Below, one piece after another: positions 6,225 through 11,982 of a stretch of 12,588 nt of DNA. The stretch's first letter is position 1, and every line of letters starts with the position of its first letter. The notes under the pieces are model-generated. The model ran no database searches. It saw only the letters and a program-made list of their open reading frames with translations, and had not been told where the DNA came from. The stretch is from DATMXP01 sp964460935 (GTDB lineage Bacteria > Acidobacteriota > Terriglobia > Terriglobales > Acidobacteriaceae): NCBI GenBank assembly GCA_964460935.1, contig CAYWSM010000540.1, positions 1 through 12,588 on the forward strand, in the 5' to 3' direction. Made by a program: the position numbers and the translations under genes.

Positions 6225-6560
6225 ATGCTGGCCTCAGATATTCCTGCCGAACAATGGGACTCTTTTCTTGCTGAATTCAATCGCGAGCATGCCGGTCGTT
6301 GGGTTCGGGTTGAGCGCCACCAGCCCGGAATAGGCATCATCTACGAAGTCGATAGCTGTGTCTTCGAGAAGATTCACGATGACTGCTCCGGCGATCGTCA
6401 CCGCATCGGAGTTGTCGTCGGCGAGCCGTGTCAGAACCAGGAAACATTCTTCATGACCGATCCTTTGCAACTCCTCTGGTGCGAAGACGATATCTCCGCC
6501 ACCCTGCAGATTTCCGGTGCTGATGGCCGTTACTTGCTCGTTCGCCTGCTGCACAACTGA
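6225..6560 (+). CDS. Small DUF5335-like protein
   Basis: The 111-residue product has a pattern I associate with DUF5335. It has an N-terminal IPAEQWDSFLAEFNREHAGR (6-25), a central IGVVVGEP segment, FFMTDPLQLLWCEDD (75-89) resembling the H-I-DP--v---e part of the family, and a final GADGRYLLVRLL (98-109). No signal peptide or membrane segment is present, so it should be cytoplasmic. The family has no established function. GGAGG (6214-6218) lies six bases before the ATG. It is the last gene of the co-directional block, 93 bases after the GDH-like gene and before a strong terminator. Whether it belongs to the same transcript is likely but not shown. The family assignment is from memory of the pattern and is moderately sure. 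Confidence 0.7.
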   Translation: MLASDIPAEQWDSFLAEFNREHAGRWVRVERHQPGIGIIYEVDSCVFEKIHDDCSGDRHRIGVVVGEPCQNQETFFMTDPLQLLWCEDDISATLQISGADGRYLLVRLLHN

Positions 6561-6582
6561 AACTCAGCGAGAGCTCAAAGCA

Positions 6583-6607
6583 AAAGCCGCGGCATCACCG
6601 CGGCTTT
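6583..6607. terminator. Bidirectional intrinsic terminator between convergent genes
   Basis: AAAGCCGCGG (6583-6592) and CCGCGGCTTT (6598-6607) form a perfect 10-bp stem with a CATCA loop. On the plus strand the T-run is TTTCT. On the minus strand it is TTTTGCTTT. It sits 22 bases after the DUF5335-like stop codon and serves the convergent regulator gene as well. Confidence 0.85.
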
Positions 6608-6611
6608 CTAT

Positions 6612-6645
6612 CCAGATAACCAGATATTTTGATGACCAGATATTT
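6612..6645. repeat. Short CCAGATA direct repeats
   Basis: CCAGATA occurs at 6612-6618, 6620-6626 and 6636-6642. The last two belong to an 11-bp exact repeat, ACCAGATATTT, at 6619-6629 and 6635-6645 with a 16-bp period. It lies between the terminator and the regulator's stop codon, which the last unit overlaps. No function is apparent. Confidence 0.45.
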
Positions 6646-7360
6646 AAGTTCCCACCAGCTTTTCCAGGGCCAGCTTGTTATGCACCATTAATGTCGACCC
6701 CTTCAGCGTTGCCAGCTTCTTCTTCCGGAACTCCGCTAACAATCGAGTTACAGTCTCGCGGGATGTCCCGATGATCTGCGCGATCTCCTCGTGCGTCAAA
6801 CCCATCTTCGCCCGCAGCCCATCCTTTGTGGCCTCGCCGTCCTGCGACAGCTCCAGCAGGAACCGCGCCAGCTTCTCGCCCGCCGAGTGCGAAAGGCCCA
6901 GCGAGCGGATCAGGTCGTATGCGCTGTGGCAGTTGTCGCTCAAATGCTGGGCGGCCTGCAGGCAAGCAGTTCCATGCTCTTGCAGGAATTTCAGGAAGTC
7001 TTCGCGCTTAACGAAATTCACCTGGCACGGCTGGATGGTCTCTGCCGTCAGCTCATAGTTGATCCCCGACACACAGGCGTGTAATCCAAGCACCTCGCCC
7101 GGTTCCGCGATCTTGAGAATCAGCGTCTTGCCTTCCGCCGAATTTACCGACAACTTCACACGCCCTTTACACAGCATGTAGATACCGCGCGGCGGTTGCC
7201 CTTCGACGAACAGAACTGCTCCCCGTGGATAGGCTGTTGGGAACTTAATCTTTTCGAATGCTTCCAACGCGCTATGCGGCAGGGCACAGAAGAAATTGTC
7301 GCTCCGCAGTTTACAGATCAGACAATTTTCAACGAGTTGAAGGCCGTAAGGAGAACCCAC
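6644..7360 (-). CDS. FNR/CRP-family transcription regulator with FNR-like cysteines
   Basis: The 238-residue product has a cyclic-nucleotide-binding-type beta barrel at about 30-125 (GAVLFVEGQPPRGIYMLCKG at 47-66), a dimer helix at about 135-170, and a winged helix-turn-helix at 187-215 (LTHEEIAQIIGTSRETVTRL). Cys13-x2-Cys16 and Cys25 lie in the N-terminal region. Cys112 (ETIQPCQVNF) aligns with the essential Cys122 of E. coli FNR. An oxygen- or nitric-oxide-sensitive [4Fe-4S] cluster is therefore plausible, although the third cysteine is spaced by eight residues rather than five. The recognition helix reads RETVTR (201-206), closer to the CRP RETVGR than to the FNR VETISR, so CRP-type TGTGA targets are expected. 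The start is a GTG with AGGAGG (plus-strand 7367-7372) six bases upstream. It converges on the redox operon, which suggests but does not prove that it controls it. Confidence 0.88.
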   Translation of the reverse strand: MGSPYGLQLVENCLICKLRSDNFFCALPHSALEAFEKIKFPTAYPRGAVLFVEGQPPRGIYMLCKGRVKLSVNSAEGKTLILKIAEPGEVLGLHACVSGINYELTAETIQPCQVNFVKREDFLKFLQEHGTACLQAAQHLSDNCHSAYDLIRSLGLSHSAGEKLARFLLELSQDGEATKDGLRAKMGLTHEEIAQIIGTSRETVTRLLAEFRKKKLATLKGSTLMVHNKLALEKLVGT

Positions 7361-7423
7361 TGGTTCCCTCCTTTCGCGACGGAACCATACACCGGATGGG
7401 GAAGGCCGCTGTCCAAGGTATTA

Positions 7424-7453
7424 TTGACATGGGGATGCGCAACTCCAGAATAT
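7424..7453 (+). promoter_or_regulatory. Weak candidate promoter toward the receiver gene
   Basis: A perfect TTGACA (7424-7429) is followed 18 bases later by GAATAT (7448-7453), a poor -10. It would leave a leader of about 190 bases before the gene at 7652, with the CRP-type dyad inside it. Low certainty. Confidence 0.25.
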
Positions 7454-7546
7454 CACGTTGGTCAATGATCGGCTGATTTCCATTTCTTGCCCACATCGAG
7501 TGCTTCCGCTCCGTCACTATTCTCCAAAGACCGTGTCACCAATGTC

Positions 7547-7562
7547 TGTGACCTACATCACG
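7547..7562. promoter_or_regulatory. CRP/FNR-family-type operator dyad
   Basis: TGTGA-CCTACA-TCACG matches the CRP-type consensus TGTGA-N6-TCACA at nine of ten positions. It lies in the 291-base divergent gap between the FNR/CRP-family regulator (start 7360) and the receiver gene (start 7652). The regulator's recognition helix is CRP-like, so this is a plausible site for autoregulation or control of the receiver gene. About 0.4 matches of this quality would be expected by chance in a window this size, so the position is the main support. Confidence 0.45.
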
Positions 7563-7651
7563 GAGTTTGCCATTGAGTTGGGGCCATGCTGGCCCTGGAT
7601 GGCGCGGGTGAGGTCTGTGCACCTCAAAAATTCACCTGCCAGCGAGGCTAA

Positions 7652-7993
7652 ATGAGCAACCGAAGAATTCTGTGCGTCCATGAAGGGCCAGATATGCAGA
7701 AGCTCCGGCAGGCTTTGGAATCAGACGGTTACGAGGTGGTATCGGCCGTTACTGGCATCAATGCCCTCGATGTTCTTTCGTCTCAGCCCGTGGATGGAGT
7801 TGTCCTCGATTTCGATGCCAAGGGCCCAGGCGGCATCGCTCTCCGTAACCGGATTTTCCATCAACGACCAGATATGCCCATGCTCCTTTTTCGCGACATC
7901 GACGATCTCGAACACATGCCTATCAGTGTTTTTCGCGCCTATCTACAGCAACCCGAGGCGCCCGACACAATCCTCGCGCATTTGAAGAACTAG
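7652..7993 (+). CDS. Stand-alone degenerate response-regulator receiver protein
   Basis: The 113-residue product is a single CheY-like receiver domain with no output domain. The strand-1 motif ILCVHE (6-11) carries His10-Glu11 in place of the usual acidic pair. VVLDFDAKGPGG (50-61) supplies Asp53 at the phosphorylation site. The strand-4 Thr/Ser position is Phe80 (MLLFRD). The conserved Lys of the K-P motif is Gln100 (LQQP, 98-101). Two of the residues needed for normal phosphorylation switching are thus missing. It may act as a pseudo-receiver or protein-contact module, or take phosphate without the usual switch. GAGG (7644-7647) lies four bases before the ATG. It stands alone, divergent from the FNR/CRP-type regulator and 162 bases before the nuclease gene. 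No histidine kinase is nearby. Confidence 0.78.
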   Translation: MSNRRILCVHEGPDMQKLRQALESDGYEVVSAVTGINALDVLSSQPVDGVVLDFDAKGPGGIALRNRIFHQRPDMPMLLFRDIDDLEHMPISVFRAYLQQPEAPDTILAHLKN

Positions 7994-8012
7994 GCTCGAT
8001 TCATTCTTATCT

Positions 8013-8024
8013 GGCACTAGTGCC
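8013..8024. other. Perfect 12-bp palindrome
   Basis: GGCACTAGTGCC is a perfect palindrome 20 bases after the receiver stop codon and about 130 bases before the nuclease gene. No T-tract follows. It may be an operator for the nuclease gene. Otherwise the 7994-8155 gap shows only a possible TATAAA (8053-8058) with no good -35. Confidence 0.35.
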
Positions 8025-8155
8025 GCCAAAGAATCCACTGTACTCAGGTATCTATAAACTTCCGTGCTGGCAATCCTGATCGCTGTCACGTCTGCGACCA
8101 AAACAGTCAACAGGAACCTCGTCTTGCTATCATCATCTTTCACTCGGAGACACAC

Positions 8156-9124
8156 TTGAAGTCCAAACTGTTTTTCTTTGTCCTTTTCTCCGCTGTTCTG
8201 GCATTCGGTTGGGGTGATGATGGCCACATGATCGTCAATCGCGCTGCGGTGAATGCCGTGCCCGCAGATGTGCCGGCGTTCTTCAAGGCGGGCATTGAGC
8301 GTATTGTGTACGACGCGCCCGAGCCCGACCGCTGGCGTGAAAAGCTTGAGCCAGAACTAAAGGCCTCGCAGGAACCCGACCATTTCATCGATCTGGAACG
8401 CGTCTCTGATCTCGGAGAACTACCCGAAAACCGTTACGAATTTATCAAGCTGCTCTACGCCAAGCGCGCCCGTACCACCGAGAATCCTGATGATTACCTG
8501 CCCGAAAAGGTCGGATTTCAGCCCTATATCGCGCTCGAAGTTTATGGACGCCTGAAGGTTGCGTTTCGTCAGTACCGCATACTGAAGGCTGCGGGTAAGC
8601 CCACCGATGCCGTTGAGCAGAACGTTCTCTTCTACGCCGCATGGCTAGGCCACTACGTCGGCGATGCCGCCAATCCCCTTCACACCACTGTCCAGTACAA
8701 CGGCTGGATTGGCCCCAATCCGAATGGCTACACCACGGAGAAGATCCACTGGCCGTTTGAGTCGGATATGGTCGTGCGCAATCTTGCCTATATGAGCGAC
8801 ATTAGCTCACTTGTATCTGCTCCGAAGCCACTGGAGAATCCGTTCCGCGACTATATCGCTTACATTGAGGCTTCCAACAAGCTGGTCGAACCGCTCTATC
8901 AGCTCGAAAAGAAAGGCGACTTCAAGGAAGGCGGTAACGAGGAGGGAAGGAAGTTCGTTCGCTCGCGTCTGGCCGCAGGCGCCCAGATGCTAGCTAACAT
9001 GTACTACACCGCCTGGGTTGAGAGCGAGAAGATGCCGGAGAGGAAGGTCGCTCCCGCGGCAACCGTGACTCCTACAACGGTGGCTCCCGCGTCCCCAAAC
9101 ACTTTGCAGATCAAGGTTCATTGA
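8156..9124 (+). CDS. Exported S1/P1-type zinc nuclease (phospholipase C/P1 fold)
   Basis: The 322-residue product has a signal peptide (KSK, then a hydrophobic core at 5-16) ending just before Trp19 of GWGDDGH. In the P1 family the mature N-terminal Trp is itself a zinc ligand, so exact processing before Trp19 would be needed. Other ligands are visible: His24, Asp58 (PEPDRW), His76 (DHFID), His166 and Asp170 (HYVGDAANPLH), His176, and His198 of KIHWPFE, with Glu202 in place of the usual Asp. This preserves the trinuclear zinc site. The family cleaves single-stranded DNA/RNA and 3'-nucleotides, so nucleotide or phosphate scavenging in the periplasm or outside the cell is likely. The start is a TTG, supported by GGAG (8146-8149) six bases upstream and by the signal peptide. 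The tail after about 295 is rich in Pro, Thr, Ala and Val and is probably disordered. Confidence 0.88.
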   Translation: MKSKLFFFVLFSAVLAFGWGDDGHMIVNRAAVNAVPADVPAFFKAGIERIVYDAPEPDRWREKLEPELKASQEPDHFIDLERVSDLGELPENRYEFIKLLYAKRARTTENPDDYLPEKVGFQPYIALEVYGRLKVAFRQYRILKAAGKPTDAVEQNVLFYAAWLGHYVGDAANPLHTTVQYNGWIGPNPNGYTTEKIHWPFESDMVVRNLAYMSDISSLVSAPKPLENPFRDYIAYIEASNKLVEPLYQLEKKGDFKEGGNEEGRKFVRSRLAAGAQMLANMYYTAWVESEKMPERKVAPAATVTPTTVAPASPNTLQIKVH

Positions 9125-9138
9125 TCCAAAAAGGTCGC

Positions 9139-9169
9139 GAAGGCGTGGACGTACCTCGTTCACGTCTTC
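9139..9169 (+). terminator. Hairpin after the nuclease gene, possible terminator
   Basis: GAAGGCGTGGAC (9139-9150) pairs with GTTCACGTCTTC (9158-9169) along 12 bp, including two G-U wobbles, around a 7-base loop. It begins 14 bases after the stop codon. The following bases are only moderately T-rich, so termination strength is uncertain. Confidence 0.5.
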
Positions 9170-9180
9170 CGTTCCATTCG

Positions 9181-9214
9181 TGTCAACGTTTTGTCAAGTG
9201 ACGCAAAATGTCAA
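9181..9214. promoter_or_regulatory. TGTCAA cluster with near-palindrome
   Basis: TGTCAA occurs at 9181-9186, 9192-9197 and 9209-9214. Overlapping these, TTTTG-TCA-AG-TGA-CG-CAAAA (9189-9208) is an imperfect palindrome. It resembles a regulator-binding cluster, but no gene clearly starts downstream. The target and the regulator are unknown. Confidence 0.25.
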
Positions 9215-9408
9215 AAGCCGGACTAACCTGTTGGTTACAAAGAAAATATAAATTTGGGGATTTTGGCACTATAGCCGTCTTTCCGAGCACATAATCTGAA
9301 TAGAAGGGTAGAGGCGGAATTCCTCGCCTATGATCTTTGACAACCAGGATGCATGTGGACGCGGGGGCAGAAATTGAGATACGAGGCAGACGAGCCATTC
9401 TTGCTCAT

Positions 9409-9581
9409 AACTGCTTCGTTATCACATTTTTGCCTGTAAGTTCTTGCCGCTCACATTCTTGGCGGCAAACTTCCTGCAACTTCTTTGTTATCACATTCTA
9501 CCCCCCGGGGGTAGGTGCCAGGGATCTCCCCGGCCATACATCTGTTTTGGGAACCAGTTTTAACTTCTTTGTTCTCAATTA
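9409..9581. repeat. Cluster of imperfect 20-bp repeats in a gene-poor gap
   Basis: Between the nuclease and fumarylacetoacetase stop codons (9125-9720) I see no convincing gene. Related units occur at 9409-9428 (AACTGCTTCGTTATCACATT), 9478-9497 (AACTTCTTTGTTATCACATT, 18/20 the same), and 9562-9581 (same first 12 bases, then CTCAATTA). A diverged copy lies at 9438-9457, and a fragment CGTTATCAC near 9599. The diverged copy carries a TTGCCGC/GCGGCAA hairpin (9444-9450 and 9462-9468). Unit starts are 29, 40 and 84 bases apart, so this is not a regular array. It looks like dispersed intergenic repeat material. Confidence 0.5.
9498..9514. repeat. C-run/G-run palindrome
   Basis: CTACCCCC (9498-9505) and GGGGGTAG (9507-9514) form a 17-bp palindrome around one C, directly after the second repeat unit. 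Together with the repeats it probably belongs to one mobile or dispersed intergenic element. A second G-rich stretch lies at 9621-9630. Confidence 0.5.
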
Positions 9582-9703
9582 CAGCCAATAACCCTAACGT
9601 TATCACGAAGATAGTCACATGGGGGAGGGGTATCCTCCGGATGATCGATCTGCCCGATAAGTTAAGGAGTTAAGATAATAAAAACCGCGAGCAAGCACGA
9701 GAG

Positions 9704-9716
9704 GGCTGACCCAGCC
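9704..9716 (-). other. Short hairpin downstream of fumarylacetoacetase
   Basis: GGCTG (9704-9708) and CAGCC (9712-9716) form a 5-bp stem just after the stop codon on the minus strand. A T-rich tract (plus-strand A-run at 9680-9684) follows about 20 bases later, too far for a standard intrinsic terminator. No better terminator is seen for this operon. Confidence 0.25.
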
Positions 9717-9720
9717 GGAA

Positions 9721-11019
9721 TTACGGACTATCAATTCTTCCGCGACATTCCCCAAACCCGATCCGAGCCGCACCTTGCCGCTCGCAGTATCCGCGCAGGA
9801 TGACCTCGTCGCCGTCTTCAAGAAACGCCCGGGTTTCGCCCGATGGAAGCTGAATCGGCTCCTTGCCGCCCCATGTCATTTCCAGCAGGCACCCGCGCGA
9901 TCCTTTCTCGCGACCCGAGACGGTGCCACTGGCCAGCAGATCGCCGGGTTGCAGGTTGCAGCCGTTCGATGCGTGATGAGCAATCAGTTGCGACAGGGTC
10001 CAGTACATGTCGCGGAAGTTTCCCCGCGATACCTGATGCGGAGCAATATTCTTTTCTCGCATCGCCTTCGTAGAAAGCGAAACTTCGAGCGTCAGATCGA
10101 TGCCGCCATGTTGTTGATCGGAGGCATTCGAGAGATGCGGCAAAGGTTCTGGATCTTCTTTAGATCGTTTGAACGCGGGAACGCGAAACGGCTCCAGCGC
10201 CTCCATGCTCACGATCCAAGGAGAAATTGTCGTCGCGAAGCTTTTGGCCAAAAACGGACCCAGTGGCTGATATTCCCATGCCTGGATGTCGCGTGCTGAC
10301 CAGTCGTTGAGCAGGCACAGCCCGAACGCATGTTCTTCGGCCTGTTCAATGGGGATCGGCTGTCCCATCTCGTTGCCGCCTCCTACAAAAAGGCCCACCT
10401 CAAGTTCGTAATCGAGCCGCTTCGACGGCCCGAACGTGGGTGTTACCGCATCAGGCGGCTTGGTCTGTCCCTTAGGGCGATGAACTGCCGTTCCGGTTGT
10501 CACGATAGACGACGCGCGGCCGTGATAGCCGATGGGTACCCACTTGTAGTTCGGCAACAACGGATTATCCGGACGAAACATGCTGCCCACGTTTGTCGCG
10601 TGAAAAATGGAAGCGTAGAAATCCGTATAGTCGCCGATTACGCACGGCACCAGCATGGCGAGGTCGCTCATGGGAACGACGAATTTCTCGATGTTTGCGC
10701 GATGCTCCGATCCCTCGCGCAGCATCTCGAAGCACGAGCGACGCAGCGTGCTCCAGCGCTGACGGCCGAGCGCCATGAGGAGGTTGAGGTGCTCCTCCAT
10801 GAGCGCCTCTTCGGTAATTTCATCGATCAGCGGAACACAACCACTTTCCGCTGCCGAAGAGAGGTCGAGAACATGATCGCCGATCGCAACTCCGATACAC
10901 GTCATCGCTTTGCCGCGATCGAAGACGCCGAGTGGAAGGTTCTGGATAGGGAAATCGGTCCCGGGTTGATTCGCCGACTCGACCCACGAGCGTGCTTTGG
11001 GATCGTGCGTTTCGTTCAT
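9721..11019 (-). CDS. fahA: Fumarylacetoacetase
   Basis: The 432-residue product hydrolyses 4-fumarylacetoacetate to fumarate and acetoacetate, the last step of the homogentisate branch of Tyr/Phe degradation, in the cytoplasm. It matches the long eukaryote-type family in length and motifs. The N-terminal DFPIQNLPLGVF (22-33) matches the small domain. DYTDFYASIFHATNVG (130-145) contains metal ligand Asp133 and catalytic His140. LDYELEVGLFVG (202-213) carries ligands Glu205 and Glu207. NDWSARDIQAWEYQPLGPFL (238-257) has Asp239 and Arg243, followed by Lys259. GYHGRASS (164-171) is also intact. All residues known to be essential in the mammalian enzyme are present. The ATG at 11019 lies nine bases after the upstream stop codon with no good Shine-Dalgarno, so translational coupling is likely. 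About twelve residues precede the conserved start of the family, so the true start could be slightly downstream. Confidence 0.95.
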   Translation of the reverse strand: MNETHDPKARSWVESANQPGTDFPIQNLPLGVFDRGKAMTCIGVAIGDHVLDLSSAAESGCVPLIDEITEEALMEEHLNLLMALGRQRWSTLRRSCFEMLREGSEHRANIEKFVVPMSDLAMLVPCVIGDYTDFYASIFHATNVGSMFRPDNPLLPNYKWVPIGYHGRASSIVTTGTAVHRPKGQTKPPDAVTPTFGPSKRLDYELEVGLFVGGGNEMGQPIPIEQAEEHAFGLCLLNDWSARDIQAWEYQPLGPFLAKSFATTISPWIVSMEALEPFRVPAFKRSKEDPEPLPHLSNASDQQHGGIDLTLEVSLSTKAMREKNIAPHQVSRGNFRDMYWTLSQLIAHHASNGCNLQPGDLLASGTVSGREKGSRGCLLEMTWGGKEPIQLPSGETRAFLEDGDEVILRGYCERQGAARIGFGECRGRIDSP

Positions 11020-11028
11020 AGAAGGAAG

Positions 11029-11979
11029 TTATAGCAGGTTGAGCGCCTTGAGGTCTTCGATCGGTTCTTCGAAAGAACACGAACCGAAAGAGATGGCAAA
11101 GTTTTGGCGGGCAGCGCGAATGCATTCCATCGGAAGCCCAAAGAATGCGATGGCGCCACGTGAATTGCCGAGCCACGCGCCCATTGCCGTCGGATTGCCG
11201 TGTACCCGAATGGAAGCGCATTCGTCGTCGAAGACAAGTTCCGGACGCTCTGCATTCAAAACCGCGGAAAGAAGGTGCAGATGTTTGTGCTCGGCATGTT
11301 GGTATGTGAAAGCCGCATCCATAAACAGATTGAGAAATCCGTGCATCGTTCCGGTTGGTGCATTCGCTTCATAGGTGAGCGGCTTCACACATCGGAGGGG
11401 ATGATGCAGTCCCGCAGTCGCTTTGAACGGAATTTCGCAAATGGCGCATTCGATGAGGAAGTTGGCGATCGATTCACTCGTAGGAAATGCTTCAGTTGTG
11501 ACGCCACCGGTGCGAATCTTGGCGCGTCCGCCCACACTCTTGATCGCATCGAGCAGAGAAGGGACTTCGGCTGTGAGCGGAACTTCGTAGTACGTGGTTG
11601 TTGCTGTACCGATCCGATGATGGATTTTGACAATATCGTCAGACGTCGCAACTTTTGTCTCGATGCAATCGATTACAGCAAGTTTCGAGCAACGTGGACT
11701 GAATTCTTGGAGCGCCGAAACGTCTTCCTCTAGCTTTGGGCCGACGAGTACACTGAGCGGCCAAGGACTCACTTCATTCGCGGGCATCGCCTGTTCAAAC
11801 TCGCCGAGCCGCGAGGCCGGAAGAACGAAGCGGCCTAGCATCCACGCGTACTCGCTGCGCATGTAGTGTGCGTAGTTCGCGACTGCTGACTTCATGTCGA
11901 GTGCCGCGGGCGGAAACAGGCCTGCGTAGTCGATGAGATCCGTCAGAAGTGCGCGCAACGATTCGGCGATCTTCGGCAC
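11029..11979 (-). CDS. Uncharacterised protein in the homogentisate operon
   Basis: I do not recognise a named family for this 316-residue protein. It has no signal peptide or membrane segment and should be cytoplasmic. Alternating strand/helix segments suggest a beta/alpha barrel: FVLPASRL (51-58), LSVLVG (75-80), KLAVIDCIETK (99-109), TYYEVPL (129-135), GRAKIRTGG (151-159) and IPFKATAGLHHPLR (183-196). The likely active-site residues sit at strand ends: Glu132, Lys154, Arg156, Lys186, His192 and His193. Other marked motifs are DYAGLFPPAALDM (17-29), MHGFLNLF (212-219) and FGSCSFEEP (298-306). The GTG start lies three bases after the dioxygenase stop codon, with AGGG eight bases upstream. 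It sits between the ring-cleaving enzyme and fumarylacetoacetase, where the cis-trans isomerase step falls, and no glutathione-S-transferase-type isomerase is visible. An isomerase role is inference only. Confidence 0.85.
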   Translation of the reverse strand: MPKIAESLRALLTDLIDYAGLFPPAALDMKSAVANYAHYMRSEYAWMLGRFVLPASRLGEFEQAMPANEVSPWPLSVLVGPKLEEDVSALQEFSPRCSKLAVIDCIETKVATSDDIVKIHHRIGTATTTYYEVPLTAEVPSLLDAIKSVGGRAKIRTGGVTTEAFPTSESIANFLIECAICEIPFKATAGLHHPLRCVKPLTYEANAPTGTMHGFLNLFMDAAFTYQHAEHKHLHLLSAVLNAERPELVFDDECASIRVHGNPTAMGAWLGNSRGAIAFFGLPMECIRAARQNFAISFGSCSFEEPIEDLKALNLL

Positions 11980-11982
11980 TCG

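Noticed and set aside
7458..7655. Possible small protein (65 residues) ending in an ATGA overlap with the receiver gene
   Set aside because: The start is a TTG without a clear ribosome binding site, the composition is random-looking, and the CRP-type dyad lies inside it. Better read as regulatory DNA.
9409..9581. Possible CRISPR-like array
   Set aside because: Repeat starts are 29, 40 and 84 bases apart, units are diverged, and no cas gene is near.
9337..9591. 84-residue open frame in the gene-poor gap
   Set aside because: Its FVITF-like repetitions come from the DNA repeats at 9409-9581, not from protein structure, and there is no ribosome binding site.
10330..11034. Plus-strand open frame opposite fumarylacetoacetase
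   Set aside because: The sequence is Arg-rich with no domain, and the minus strand carries every catalytic residue of fumarylacetoacetase.
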